Counted from the first letter of the stretch, positions 9,295 through 17,999 are shown. The stretch: DNA of 64,000 nucleotides from Beijerinckiaceae bacterium (GCA_024304885.1 JALJOM010000003.1:1212110-1276109); one strand, 5' to 3'. Notes: generated from the letters alone by a model not told the origin. Numbers and translations are program-made.

Positions 9295-10176
9295 TTATGC
9301 TCTCGGCTCGCGCCGGGCTCGCGCGAGCAGCCTCTCGGCGCGCGACAGATGCGGCCGGTCGAGCATCTCGCCGTCGAGGCTGATCACGCCGGCCTCGGGC
9401 GCGGCGGCAAAAGCCGCGACGATGGCTTCCGCCCGGGCGATCGCTTCGGGCGAAGGCGTGAAGGCCGCGTTGATGACCTCGACCTGCCCCGGGTGGATCG
9501 CGAGCTTTCCGGAAAAGCCGTCGCGCCGGGCGAGCTCGCATTCGGAGCGCAATCCGTGGAGATCGCGGAAGCCGGGGTGAATCCCGTCGATCGCCGGGAC
9601 CTCGGCGGCAGCGGCGGCGAGGAGCGTCAAGGTTCGTGCGAGGACATAGGGGGCCGTCAGAGAGCCGTCGGCCGCGCGGCTGGTCTCGGCACCGAGGGCT
9701 GCAGAGAGGTCTTCGGCGCCCCAGGTGAGGCCGGCGAGGCGCGGGCTCGCCCCGGCATAGGTGCCCATGCCAAAGAGCGAGCCGGCGGTCTCGGTGACGA
9801 GCGCGAGGATGCGGGTCGAGCCGGCGGGAAGATCGTTCAGGGCTTCGTAGACGCCGAGCTCGGCGCCGAGATGCTGGACATCCGGGCCGCGGCTGCATTT
9901 CGGCAGGAGAATCCCGTCGGGCGCAGCCTCCATCACGGCCGCGAGGTCGGCGTCGATGTCGGCCGTGTCGAGCTGGTTCACGCGCACGTAGAGGCGTGGC
10001 CGCGGCTCGATCTGCCGGGCCTGTGCGAGGAAGCCGCGCGCGGTTTCCCGCGCCTTCGGCTTGCTCGCCGGCGCGACCGAATCCTCGAGATCGACGAGCA
10101 GCACGTCCGCGCCGCAGGACAGAGCCTTGTCGAGCTTTTTCTCGCTGTCGGCGGGAACGAAGAGCAGGGAGCGCAT
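9295..10176 (-). CDS. HpcH/HpaI-CitE family CoA-ester lyase
   Basis: A 293-residue TIM-barrel lyase of the CitE/malyl-CoA lyase group, which cleaves or hydrolyses beta-hydroxyacyl-CoA esters such as malyl-CoA or citramalyl-CoA. Landmarks are MRSLLFVPADSEKK at the start, DLEDSVAP with the metal-binding acidic residues, RVNQLDT, the LPK barrel strand, ETAGSLFG, WGAEDLSAALG and DGIHPGFRD. CLYBL-type citramalyl-CoA lyase and malyl-CoA thioesterase are both possible. A MaoC-type hydratase on the same strand at 12195, beyond the sulfatase gene, would fit acyl-CoA hydration followed by cleavage. The frame is open to 10236; ATG 10176 matches the usual family start. Confidence 0.85.
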   Translation of the reverse strand: MRSLLFVPADSEKKLDKALSCGADVLLVDLEDSVAPASKPKARETARGFLAQARQIEPRPRLYVRVNQLDTADIDADLAAVMEAAPDGILLPKCSRGPDVQHLGAELGVYEALNDLPAGSTRILALVTETAGSLFGMGTYAGASPRLAGLTWGAEDLSAALGAETSRAADGSLTAPYVLARTLTLLAAAAAEVPAIDGIHPGFRDLHGLRSECELARRDGFSGKLAIHPGQVEVINAAFTPSPEAIARAEAIVAAFAAAPEAGVISLDGEMLDRPHLSRAERLLARARREPRA

Positions 10177-10262
10177 GAGCCTGGTAGCCTCGGCCCGGCG
10201 CGCGACAGGATGGCTCGCGTCGGGTCGGAGGATCATGCGCCGACGCGGCGCGCAAGGGCAAT

Positions 10263-10298
10263 CCGGGACCGTGAGGCGCTACCGCCTCGCGCTCCCGG
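10263..10298 (-). terminator. Hairpin after the sulfatase gene
   Basis: Inner arms GAGGCG/CGCCTC with a CTAC loop are enclosed by CCGGGA/TCCCGG. It lies 19 bases past the sulfatase stop codon in the direction of transcription. There is no long U tract. Confidence 0.5.
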
Positions 10299-10316
10299 CC
10301 CCATCGAGCCGAGCAG

Positions 10317-11891
10317 TCAGTTCGGCTGCATTCCCTCGAAGCTGCGGTGCAGCTTCTCGACGACCTGGTCGATCGAGAAGCTCGCGGCGCGTTGGCGCGG
10401 CGGGAACTCCTTGAAGGTCTCCAGGAATTGCGCCACCTGGGCCTGCCCGGGTCCGAGCAAGAATACGTGGGAAATCGCCCAGTCGTAATAGGTGTTCGAG
10501 GTGATGTCGGCCCGCTCGTAGGGATCGGCGCGCAGGTCGAAGAGCTTCGGGACGCGAAGCGACGTAAAGGGCTCGGCCCAGACCCGCAAGGTGCCGGGAG
10601 CGCGCTGCTCCTCGAAGACGATCTTCCAGTTTTCGTAGCGCATGGCGACGATGTCGCCGTCGTCGTTGATGTAGAAGAAGTCCTTGCGCGCGCCATTGTC
10701 CTGCTGCCCGAGCAGGTAGGGGAGCTGGTTGTAGCCGTCGAGATGGACCTTGTAGGTTCGTGTCCCGGCCTTGTGGCCTTTGAGGAGCTTCGTCGTGATA
10801 TCCGGGTCGCCGACCGCCGCCATCAAGGTGGGGAACCAGTCGAGACCGGAGAACATCTCGTTCGACACCTGGCCGGGCTCGATGTGCCCCGGCCAACGGA
10901 TCATCGCGGGCACGCGAAACGCGCCCTCCCAATTGGTATTCTTCTCGCTGCGGAATGGCGTGGTGGCGGCATCGGGCCAGGTATTGGCGTGGGGACCGTT
11001 GTCGGTCGTGTAGATCACGATCGTGTCGCCGGCGATGCCGAGATCGTCGAGTTTCTTCAGGAAACGTCCGACGAGCGCGTCGTGCTCGACCATGCCGTCG
11101 GCGTATTCGGTCTTGGCAGTGAGGCCCGGCGGGCTGCGGTGCTCGTCGCGCACATGGGTGCGAAAATGCATCCGTGTCGTGTTCATCCACGTGAAGAAAG
11201 GCTTGCCGGCCTTGACCTGCCGATCGATGAATTCGAGCGCCGCAGTAGCCGTCTCGTCGTCGATCGTCTCCATCCGCTTCTTGGTCAGAGGCCCCGTGTC
11301 CTCGATCTTGCCTCCGGCGGTCGCGCGGACGACGCCGCGCGGCCCGAATTTCTTGCGAAACTCGGGATCGCGCGGATAGGTGTGCTCCTCCGGCTCCTCC
11401 TCGGCATTCAAGTGGTAGAGATTGCCGAAGAACTCGTCGAACCCATGCGCGGTCGGAAAGAACTCGTCGCGGTCACCGAGATGGTTCTTGCCGAATTGGC
11501 CGGTCGCATAGCCGAGCGGCTTCAGGGCCTCGGCGAGCGTGATGTCCTCCTTCTGGAGGCCGACGGTCGCACCCGGCAAGCCGACCTTGGAGAGGCCGGT
11601 GCGAAGGGTCGATTGTCCGGTGAGGAAGGTGGACCTGCCGGCGGTGCAGCTCTGCTCGGCGTAATAATCGGTGAAGACAATACCTTCCTTGGCGATGCGG
11701 TCGATGCTCGGGGTCTTGTAGCCCATCACGCCGAAGGAATAGGCGCTGATATTGGTCTGGCCGATGTCGTCGCCGAAGATGACGAGGATGTTGGGCTTTT
11801 TTTGCGCGGGAGCTTGGGAGAGCGCAGCGGAAGGAATCCACAAGGCGGCCAGAATGTGCGCCGCAGCAAAGAACCTTGCAAAGCAATGCAT
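10317..11891 (-). CDS. Exported sulfatase (arylsulfatase family)
   Basis: A 524-residue sulfatase with an N-terminal signal peptide (about residues 1-25, ending ALSQA), so it acts in the periplasm. Asp41-Asp42 in FGDDIG are the first calcium ligands. The formylglycine motif CTAGR has Cys82, the residue converted by a formylglycine-generating enzyme; Ala replaces the more common Pro. GKNHLGD carries the active-site Lys and His, and YTTDNGPH the distal metal ligands. The substrate is not evident. The ATG at 11891 has GGAG eight bases upstream; the open frame runs on to 11933. No formylglycine-generating enzyme gene is in the window. Confidence 0.9.
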   Translation of the reverse strand: MHCFARFFAAAHILAALWIPSAALSQAPAQKKPNILVIFGDDIGQTNISAYSFGVMGYKTPSIDRIAKEGIVFTDYYAEQSCTAGRSTFLTGQSTLRTGLSKVGLPGATVGLQKEDITLAEALKPLGYATGQFGKNHLGDRDEFFPTAHGFDEFFGNLYHLNAEEEPEEHTYPRDPEFRKKFGPRGVVRATAGGKIEDTGPLTKKRMETIDDETATAALEFIDRQVKAGKPFFTWMNTTRMHFRTHVRDEHRSPPGLTAKTEYADGMVEHDALVGRFLKKLDDLGIAGDTIVIYTTDNGPHANTWPDAATTPFRSEKNTNWEGAFRVPAMIRWPGHIEPGQVSNEMFSGLDWFPTLMAAVGDPDITTKLLKGHKAGTRTYKVHLDGYNQLPYLLGQQDNGARKDFFYINDDGDIVAMRYENWKIVFEEQRAPGTLRVWAEPFTSLRVPKLFDLRADPYERADITSNTYYDWAISHVFLLGPGQAQVAQFLETFKEFPPRQRAASFSIDQVVEKLHRSFEGMQPN

Positions 11892-12013
11892 CGCCGTCAC
11901 TCCGAACGAGCCCCGAAACGGCTCGCGAGTCATGACATTGGCCCGCCGACGTTACAGGTCCATGATGGTCACGAAGACGTGAGGTCGCGCCGTACCGACG
12001 TGCTGCTCTCGCT

Positions 12014-12204
12014 TTTAGAGCGGGATGAGGAAAAGTGGATCGCTGCGCGGGTTTTCCGGGAGCAATCGCGTTTACGCAGATTGCGCGAGCTTATCTGCCT
12101 GTCCCGCTCTACACTCTTGGAATCGATCACGTTCATGACATCGATGTCGATCTATCGAAACATCGAGATCGAAATGGACCGATTCGGTCCAAAGTCATCG
12201 TGAT
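12014..12204 (+). repeat. Repeat family B with an internal motif C insertion
   Basis: The left stem uses GAGCGGGATGAGGAAAAG and a distal CCCGCTC; the right stem uses GATCACGTTCATGACAT and AAAGTCATCGTGATC. Compared with the copies at 36727 and 42169, the right loop has extra sequence with TCGATGTCGATCTATCGAAA, which is motif C. Its end supplies the TGA stop of the adjacent MaoC gene. Confidence 0.8.
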
Positions 12205-12701
12205 CTATCCTCGCGGCAGAGCATCAAGCATTGCCGGCGGCACTCGGCGATGAGCCGGCCGTCCTGCTGATAGGCTCGGTGGACGAGCTCCACGATGCCG
12301 TTGCCCGCCCGCGAGCGCGAAAGCCGCTTCGATGCGACCTCGCTCGTGACATGGATCGTGTCGCCTTCGAAGAGTGGTGCCGGAAAGCGCACCTCCGTCA
12401 TGCCCAGGTTGGCGACGAGCGTGCCGAGGGTGAGATCGTTGACCGAGATTCCGATCATGAGCCCGAGGGTGAAGAGCGAGTTCACGAGCGGCCGTCCCCA
12501 CTCCGTCTCGGTCGCGCAGAAATGCGCATCGATGTGGAGCGGCTGTGGGTTGAGCGTCATGTTCGAGAAGAGGATGTTGTCGCATTGCGTGACGGTGCGC
12601 GTGAGGCGATGCGCGATCACGGCACCGACGACGAAATCCTCGTAATAGAGGCCGCCGCGAGGATGGCGGCGAGGCTCGGGCGCAGGGTCGCCGTCAGCCA
12701 T
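12195..12701 (-). CDS. MaoC-type acyl-CoA hydratase
   Basis: A 168-residue single hot-dog domain of the MaoC (R)-hydratase group. The entry segment YYEDFVVGAVIAHRLTRTV is typical, and the catalytic Asp/His pair lies in NPQPLHIDAHFC (normal pattern N-x-x-P-x-H-x-D). NSLFTLGLMIG follows. It probably hydrates an enoyl-CoA, possibly mesaconyl-CoA, which would fit the CoA-ester lyase at 9295. The last residues and the TGA stop are read from repeat B, so the C-terminus may have been altered by the repeat. It overlaps the end of the Nudix gene by eight bases, so the two are translationally coupled. Confidence 0.8.
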   Translation of the reverse strand: MADGDPAPEPRRHPRGGLYYEDFVVGAVIAHRLTRTVTQCDNILFSNMTLNPQPLHIDAHFCATETEWGRPLVNSLFTLGLMIGISVNDLTLGTLVANLGMTEVRFPAPLFEGDTIHVTSEVASKRLSRSRAGNGIVELVHRAYQQDGRLIAECRRQCLMLCREDRSR

Positions 12702-13287
12702 CGCCCACGGTCCCCATCAAGCCAGTGGCCTTGGCATAATAGAGAAGCAGGATCGTCTTGGCGTCGACGATCTCGCCGGTCTCGACCATGTGGAGCGCCT
12801 CGTCGAAGGTCGGCTCGAGGACTTCTATATCCTCGTCGCTGCCGGCGAGGCCGCCCCCTTTCCCGACCCGGTCGGACTCGGAATATTCTGCGGCGAAGAA
12901 GGTGATCCTCTCGGTGAAGCATCCGGGGCTCGTATAGGCCTCGAACAGGCGGCGCGGCTCGCGCACGCGAAATCCGGTTTCCTCCTCGACTTCCTCGACG
13001 ATGCGGGTCGCGGCGTCGGCGCCGTCGAGCTTGCCGGCGCAGACCTCGATCAAGTGCTCGCGGCTTCCGTTGACGAGAGCCGGCAGGCGGAATTGGCGCA
13101 CGAGAAGGATTCGTCCGCCATTGCGGTCGTAGAGAAAGATCGCCGCGCCGTCGCCTGCGTCATAGAGCTCACGGGTGAAGGTCTGCATTCGCCCGTCGTA
13201 GCGGCGGCGTTCCACCGCGAATTTGGAGAGCTGGCCTAGTCCGCGTGAGAGCATGTCGCGGGAGAGGATGCGCACCGAGTCGACCAT
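12694..13287 (-). CDS. Nudix hydrolase, NudK/ADP-ribose pyrophosphatase type
   Basis: A 197-residue Nudix hydrolase closest in layout to NudK/YffH, enzymes that split nucleoside diphosphate sugars such as GDP-mannose or ADP-ribose. It has the N-terminal YDGRMQTFTRE strand, LVRQFRLPALVNG, the Nudix box starting AGKLDGADA and ending EEVEEETGF, and the downstream FEAYTSPGCFTERITFFAAEY block typical of this branch. The usual RE of the box is VEEVEEE here; the key Glu residues remain. The downstream MaoC gene overlaps it. It is the first gene of the operon, about 150 bases from the TIR-macro gene on the same strand. Confidence 0.83.
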   Translation of the reverse strand: MVDSVRILSRDMLSRGLGQLSKFAVERRRYDGRMQTFTRELYDAGDGAAIFLYDRNGGRILLVRQFRLPALVNGSREHLIEVCAGKLDGADAATRIVEEVEEETGFRVREPRRLFEAYTSPGCFTERITFFAAEYSESDRVGKGGGLAGSDEDIEVLEPTFDEALHMVETGEIVDAKTILLLYYAKATGLMGTVGDG

Positions 13288-13344
13288 CGCGCCGAGATCC
13301 GAGCCTTGTTCGAGGGTACAGTCGTAGTCCGAGCATCACAGACA

Positions 13345-13443
13345 AGAGCGGCTTCCAATCCAATGGAATCGGAAACCAGCTCTACTTGGTTTGTCGCGAT
13401 TTCGCGACGCAAACCGGTGCCCGGTTCGCTGGAAATCGCTCTA
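13345..13443 (+). repeat. Repeat family A, full-length copy
   Basis: Left stem GAGCGGCTTCCAATCC with GGAATCGGAAACC, and right stem GCGATTTCGCGACGCAAACCGG with CCGGTTCGCTGGAAATCGC. The stems carry paired changes. Its CTA end is the stop codon of the TIR-macro gene. Confidence 0.85.
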
Positions 13444-14712
13444 AGCAAAATGCTTCTGCAATTGTCCGACGACCTGCTCGAAATCGTTCTGCTTGAATGC
13501 TGATATGTAGATATCATCGAGAACTTCAGCAAGCTCGCGATTCTCGGGATCGTTGAAGAAGTCGGCTAGGCTTTCGAGCATAGGCTTGATGACATAATCC
13601 GCCGTATTTCCTGCCTGGCCGGTTCCGAACAAGGGAAAAAGAATGCTACGTACAATGCCACGACCCTCGTCGGCCAGCCTCTGTTGCAGCTCTCTTTGCT
13701 CGGTTCCCGGTGGAGAAACGATACCGCGGTTTCGATTCAGGTCTTTCGCCTTGACCAGGGTCGTACGGACACATCGCTCGATTTGGTGTGCCTGCTTGAA
13801 TGGGATTACGATGCCTTCTGCGTCGACGGCTTGCACCGCTGCAACATGAAATATGTAGCGAACCCTGTTGATGTCGGCTAATTCACTTCCAGGCCCCCCG
13901 GCACTGGTTACGAAAACCTCCGCCACCTGGACTGGACGACTGCGATCTCCCAGCTGCCAGTCGAGTTCCTGCTGAATCGTATCCTCGTAGCGCCCGGGGA
14001 GCACGCGCGCCCCTTTTCGTCGAAGCAACGACGAGATCGTGCGGCTTTCGAAGAACCTCGCCATTTGCATGTAGTCATTCTCGGAATTGACCATCACGTC
14101 GATGTCGCGAACCCTGAACATGTCGCCGCTCGCCACGTGAAGTCGAATGGGCCTCGTGTCGGTCTTCATCATGAATGTCGCGGCCCGTTGATTGTTGGCC
14201 GCGGTCTCTATCGGAGGATTCATGTGCGCGAGCATGCCGCGCAACCGCTCGGGCTTTTGTTCTTTCGTTCGCGAGCTGGCAGCCAGGAGGTCCCCTCGAA
14301 GCTCGGTAAGGAGAACCTCGCGCTTCGCCAAATTAATGCTGTTGGTAGTCTTACCCTGCAGGTGACCGATATCGAGGGCCTTGAGCTCGGCATCCATTTG
14401 GTCGCGAGTGAGATCGAACCCGAGAGGAACGATCGCGATGCCGAGAGCGGTAGACAACGCGATTTCCCGCCGAACCCATGGCGATTCCGACGTGCCTGGG
14501 CCGACCAAAACCAGCAGCACGTCGCTCGTGAGAATTTCGCGGTAGATCGCAGTCTCCCAGGCGAGTCCTCCTGCGATTCCTTCGTCGATCCAAGGCTTGA
14601 ATCGGCCTTGATCCTCGGCAAGGATGAAATGAAGTATTCCAGCCTTCTCGTTCGGCCGTTCGCCGGCAAGCATTTTCTTGTAGCAAATAAACACGTTGAT
14701 CGGCGTAGGCAT
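13441..14712 (-). CDS. TIR domain-macro domain fusion protein
   Basis: A 423-residue protein with two recognisable parts. Residues 5-105 form a TIR-like domain: VFICYKK as the first strand, SDVLLVLVGPG, then SPWVRREIALSTALG, where Glu83 sits at the position of the catalytic Glu of NAD-cleaving TIR domains. Residues about 187-390 read as a macro domain: DIDVMVNSENDY (normal D-x-I-V-N-x-A-N), EVFVTSAGG, YIFHVAAVQAV and SILFPLFGTGQAGN. Macro domains bind ADP-ribose and its derivatives, products that TIR domains can make. No membrane segment or signal peptide is seen. GGGGA precedes the ATG at 14712. Base composition is visibly lower in G+C than its neighbours, suggesting acquisition. No partner gene lies beside it. 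Confidence 0.82.
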   Translation of the reverse strand: MPTPINVFICYKKMLAGERPNEKAGILHFILAEDQGRFKPWIDEGIAGGLAWETAIYREILTSDVLLVLVGPGTSESPWVRREIALSTALGIAIVPLGFDLTRDQMDAELKALDIGHLQGKTTNSINLAKREVLLTELRGDLLAASSRTKEQKPERLRGMLAHMNPPIETAANNQRAATFMMKTDTRPIRLHVASGDMFRVRDIDVMVNSENDYMQMARFFESRTISSLLRRKGARVLPGRYEDTIQQELDWQLGDRSRPVQVAEVFVTSAGGPGSELADINRVRYIFHVAAVQAVDAEGIVIPFKQAHQIERCVRTTLVKAKDLNRNRGIVSPPGTEQRELQQRLADEGRGIVRSILFPLFGTGQAGNTADYVIKPMLESLADFFNDPENRELAEVLDDIYISAFKQNDFEQVVGQLQKHFA

Positions 14713-14801
14713 TTCATTCCCCTGTCTGCTCAGACGGATAGCCTGAAACGCAGCATCATCGTATATCGCAGGAGAGGATGCGCAGGGAGACGTCCTCGGG
14801 G

Positions 14802-14908
14802 CTAGAGCTGGTGTCCCATCCAGCGGAATCGGACACCAGCTCTAGATCCATGTTTTGTCGCAATTTCGCGACGCGAAGTGGTATCCACTTCGCTAAAAAT
14901 TGCTCTAG
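14802..14908 (+). repeat. Repeat family A, full-length copy
   Basis: Bounded by CTAG at both ends and nearly identical to 2033-2137, including the spacer AGATCCATGTTTTGTC. It differs by a GAGCTGGTGTCC left arm that pairs perfectly with GGACACCAGCTC, and by CTAAAAATTGC in the right arm. The terminal CTAG gives the NAD kinase stop. Confidence 0.9.
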
Positions 14909-15693
14909 ACTCCGAACTGCTCCTCGAGGTTGCGCTCGTTGAAGAGCCCCGGATCGTGGAGAAGGATGAGGTCGGTCGCGTGATCCATCGCGACCTCGAC
15001 CTTGACGACGTTCTTCAGCTCGAAATGGTCGGCGACCGCGGCGACAGGACGCTTGTCGGCCTCGAGGATGTCGATCGTAACAAGGGCGCGGTCGGAGAGC
15101 AGCGCGCCGCGCCAGCGCCGCGGCCGGAAGGCCGAGATCGGGGTCAGCGCCATCATCGCCGAATCGAGCGGCAGGATCGGCCCGTGCGCCGAGAGGTTGT
15201 AGGCCGTCGAGCCGACCGGCGTCGCGACGAGGAGCCCGTCCGCGACGAGCTCGGCGAGCCGCTCGGTGCCGTCGACGAGGATGCGCATCTTGGCGGTCTG
15301 GTAGGTGCGGCGAAAGATATAGACCTCGTTGATCGCCCTTGCGCTCACGACGGCCCCCGCCCGATCGGTCGTCGTCATCAGGAGAGGGTGGACGATCGAG
15401 GCCTCGGCCTGGTCGAGCCGGGTCTCGAGATCCTCCTCGCGATATTCGTTCATGAGGAATCCCACCGATCCGAGGTTCATGCCGTAGACCGGCTTGCGCT
15501 TGCCCATGAACCGATGCTGCACCTGCAGCATGACACCGTCCCCCCCGAGCGCAACCACGACATCGGCGGTCTCGGGATCGATTTCGCCATGACGCGCGAC
15601 GAGCCTTTCGCGCGCGACATTGGCCTCGGGAGTGCCCGAGGAAACGAAGGCGATCTGCTCGAATCGGTGCTTTGGCTCTCGGCCAGTGGCCAT
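14905..15693 (-). CDS. nadK: NAD kinase
   Basis: A 262-residue NAD kinase, which phosphorylates NAD to NADP. The catalytic GGD motif is at about residues 50-52 ([10 protein letters not shown]), followed by the [10 protein letters not shown] and NEVYIFRR (NE-x-x-x-x-R) blocks and [22 protein letters not shown], all family hallmarks. Length is normal for alphaproteobacterial NadK (about 255-265). ATG 15693 follows GAGAGGAAC; a longer open frame to 15948 overlaps the intergenic region and was not used. The stop codon lies in a repeat A end. The histidine phosphatase gene lies 88 bases upstream on the same strand and may be co-transcribed. Confidence 0.92.
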   Translation of the reverse strand: MATGREPKHRFEQIAFVSSGTPEANVARERLVARHGEIDPETADVVVALGGDGVMLQVQHRFMGKRKPVYGMNLGSVGFLMNEYREEDLETRLDQAEASIVHPLLMTTTDRAGAVVSARAINEVYIFRRTYQTAKMRILVDGTERLAELVADGLLVATPVGSTAYNLSAHGPILPLDSAMMALTPISAFRPRRWRGALLSDRALVTIDILEADKRPVAAVADHFELKNVVKVEVAMDHATDLILLHDPGLFNERNLEEQFGV

Positions 15694-15781
15694 TCCACGA
15701 GTTCCTCTCGGGCCGCGGACGAGAGTCCCGGCACGTCGCGTCCTCGTCCGCCCCGCCTGAGACGGATGGCCGCGGCGCTTT

Positions 15782-16339
15782 CTATTCCACGACGTCGGCG
15801 CTGTCGCCTGCAAGCAGGAGCTGTGGCACCTGCGTGAAGCGCCTGGTGCCCCCGGCGAGGTCGAAGACCCAGACGAGATCATAGCGCTCGAAGGGCCAAT
15901 ATTGCGGCGCCGTAGTCCGGTCTCCGAGGAGGAGGTCGGCGATGACATGCATGGTGAGATGCTTCCAGGCGATGAGCGCGGGACCGGGGCCTGCGAGCAC
16001 GCGGCGCACCAGCGCCTCCTCCTCGCCTTCGTAGAAGTCGCAGTCGAGCCTCGCGTCGGACAAGAGTTCCGAAAGCGGCAGCAGGGTTTGCTGCGGTCTC
16101 AGGCTCGGCGCCGAAGGCCCCGCCTTGCAGGCATAGAGCGCGCGCGGCCGCGCCAGTGCCGGATGGACGAAGCGATCGCCCTGCGGTGCGAAGAACCGGA
16201 CCAGCGCGCCGGCACGCTGCCAGCCGCGCACGGTGATGTTTTCCTTGTCCTTGCGTCCCTCGAGGTTGACGCCGCGGAACTTCTTGTCCGGGCTCGGACG
16301 CTCCGCGTGGCGGATCAGCATGATCTTGTCGCAGCTCAT
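15782..16339 (-). CDS. Histidine phosphatase superfamily protein
   Basis: A 185-residue protein of the phosphoglycerate mutase-like histidine phosphatase group. Arg10-His11 in LIRHAE is the phospho-acceptor, with RPQQT and a later WKH as the probable second basic cluster. It lacks the standard SD-x-x-R-A of classical members, so the substrate cannot be inferred; similar proteins are annotated as phosphoglycerate mutase family proteins in many Hyphomicrobiales. The ATG at 16339 was taken as start. It lies immediately upstream of nadK on the same strand. Confidence 0.7.
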   Translation of the reverse strand: MSCDKIMLIRHAERPSPDKKFRGVNLEGRKDKENITVRGWQRAGALVRFFAPQGDRFVHPALARPRALYACKAGPSAPSLRPQQTLLPLSELLSDARLDCDFYEGEEEALVRRVLAGPGPALIAWKHLTMHVIADLLLGDRTTAPQYWPFERYDLVWVFDLAGGTRRFTQVPQLLLAGDSADVVE

Positions 16340-16443
16340 CGACGTGCCTCCCGGCTCGGCTCACGGTGTCGCCGGAACGAAGGCCATGCAGGAGCCATTT
16401 CCAGTGAAGGGGCACCGGTTCGCCTCGCCGACAAGACAAGTAT

Positions 16444-16484
16444 GTAGGGCGAGCTTCCGATCCGGCCGGATCGGAAGCTGCTCG
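16444..16484 (+). repeat. Repeat family A, left stem-loop only
   Basis: CGAGCTTCCGATCC, GGCC loop region, GGATCGGAAGCTGCTCG. The arms pair almost perfectly. The right half of the element is absent. Confidence 0.7.
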
Positions 16485-16702
16485 ACCGTCGTGCGTCGGG
16501 AACCCATCGGGAAGCTTTCGGGGTCGATAGGGCGAAGGGTCGCGTCCCGCGGCGGTTCAGGAGCGTGCCTGAGCGCCTGCCAGGACGGGGCGACACCTCC
16601 GTGACGGACGAGCACGGACGGCTCCGGAACGAGGGCTCGTCCGTGGGTGATCGTGCAACGGGCGGCCGACAGCGCAAGCCCAGGACGACCGGAGGAAGAT
16701 CG

Positions 16703-16727
16703 CCGGCGACAGGTGACCGGTCGCCGG
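16703..16727 (-). terminator. Hairpin after the ferredoxin reductase gene
   Basis: CCGGCGAC and GTCGCCGG form eight base pairs around an eight-base loop, just beyond the TAG of the minus-strand reductase gene. There is no clear U tract. Confidence 0.45.
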
Positions 16728-16733
16728 ACGATG

Positions 16734-17999
16734 CTAGGCCTTGGCCATGCCGAGCAGCTGCTTCAAGGAGATCTGCTCGTCGCCGAGCTGCTCCGGCGGG
16801 ATGACGACGCGCTCGCCCACGAAGCGCTTCGCGGCCATGAACTCGGCCGGCCGATTGACCGCGTCGGCGGCGATGACGCGCCCGTCCTTCAGGTAGAACG
16901 CAATGAAGGACGTCGTGTCCGTCGAGCCGCGGATCACGAGGTTGTCGTAGCCCTCGGAGATCCCGACCATCTGGAGCTGCAGGTCGTATTGGTCGGACCA
17001 GAACCAGGGCGCGGTCGTCGCCGGGATCGGCCTGCCGGTGATATGCGCGGCGACGATCCTCGCCTGCTCCAGCGCATTCGGCACGGATTCGATGCGGATC
17101 TTGCGCTGCAGGAAGCCGTGGTTCGCATGCATGGCGCAATCGCCGATGGCATAGATCGCGGGGTCGTTCGTCCGCGAGACGGCATCGACGACGATCCCGC
17201 CGTCCACCTCGAGCCCGGCCGCGCTCGCGAGCTCGGTATGGACCGCGAGGCCGATTCCGACGAGGACGAAGTCCGCCGGAACCTTGCCGCCGTCGGCGAG
17301 ATCGACCGTCGCGACCGTCTTGCCGTCGGGCCCCGCCGAAAATCCCGAGACCGAGACGCCCGTCTTGATATCGACCCCGGCCTTGCGGTGCGTTCTCTCG
17401 TAGAACTCCGAGAGCGCGGGCGCCGTCACGCGGGCGAGCACGCGCGGCATGCCTTCGAGCACGGTGACGGTGAGCCCGTGTTTGACAGCGACAGCGGCCA
17501 CCTCGAGCCCGATATAGCCGCCGCCGACGATCGCGAGGCGCTTGCCGGCCACGAGCCGCGGCTGGAGCAGATCGACGTCGGCGATGGAGCGAAGGTAGAA
17601 GATCTCGCCGAGATCGGCGCCCGGGACATTGATCTTGCGGGCGGTGCCCCCCGTCGCGAGCACGACCGCGTCATAGGGGAGCTTTTCTCCGCCCGGCAGC
17701 GTGAGCTCCTTCTTGGTCCGGTCGATCGCCTCGACATGGACGCCGAGGCGTACCTCGACATTGGCCTTCTCGTAGGCCGACGCCGCCTTGTAGATCAGCG
17801 CTTCGCGGTCGATCTGGCGGGCGAGATAGGCCTTGGAGAGCGGCGGGCGCTGATAGGGCAGGTAAGGCTCGTCGCCGAACAGAACGATGCGGCCCTCGAA
17901 CCGGTTTTGCCGCAAGGCGGTCGCGACCTCGCCGCCGCCCTGACCGGCGCCGATAATCGCGACCGTCGCGTTGGAACCGAGCCCTGTACCTTCAGCCAT
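16734..17999 (-). CDS. FAD-dependent ferredoxin reductase (class I oxygenase type)
   Basis: A 421-residue pyridine-nucleotide-disulphide oxidoreductase fold protein that moves electrons from NAD(P)H to a ferredoxin or rubredoxin, usually for a dioxygenase or cytochrome P450. The FAD-binding GAGQGGGE is near residue 17 and the NAD-binding GGGYIGLE near residue 155. YLPYQRPPLSKAYL and YAIGDCA (second FAD contact) are typical of this reductase family. The C-terminal Reductase_C part begins near WFWSDQYDLQLQ. The ATG at 17999 has GGAG upstream. It is 37 bases downstream of an alcohol dehydrogenase gene on the same strand, probably one operon. No oxygenase or ferredoxin gene is adjacent. Confidence 0.9.
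   Translation of the reverse strand: MAEGTGLGSNATVAIIGAGQGGGEVATALRQNRFEGRIVLFGDEPYLPYQRPPLSKAYLARQIDREALIYKAASAYEKANVEVRLGVHVEAIDRTKKELTLPGGEKLPYDAVVLATGGTARKINVPGADLGEIFYLRSIADVDLLQPRLVAGKRLAIVGGGYIGLEVAAVAVKHGLTVTVLEGMPRVLARVTAPALSEFYERTHRKAGVDIKTGVSVSGFSAGPDGKTVATVDLADGGKVPADFVLVGIGLAVHTELASAAGLEVDGGIVVDAVSRTNDPAIYAIGDCAMHANHGFLQRKIRIESVPNALEQARIVAAHITGRPIPATTAPWFWSDQYDLQLQMVGISEGYDNLVIRGSTDTTSFIAFYLKDGRVIAADAVNRPAEFMAAKRFVGERVVIPPEQLGDEQISLKQLLGMAKA

Larger units (their letters stand above)
16340..16733. other. Intergenic region with two hairpins, no gene
   Basis: It separates two minus-strand genes. Seen here are a left-half repeat A (16444-16484) and a GC-rich hairpin (16703-16727). 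No frame has coding character. Confidence 0.5.

Noticed and set aside
10347-12203. Plus-strand open frame of 618 codons opposite the sulfatase
   Set aside because: Shadow frame with no domain; the sulfatase has signal peptide, CTAGR and metal sites on the minus strand.
13345-14908. TIR-macro gene as cargo of a composite transposon bounded by two repeat A copies
   Set aside because: The same repeats flank many ordinary genes here, no transposase or target duplication is seen, and each copy simply sits at a gene end.
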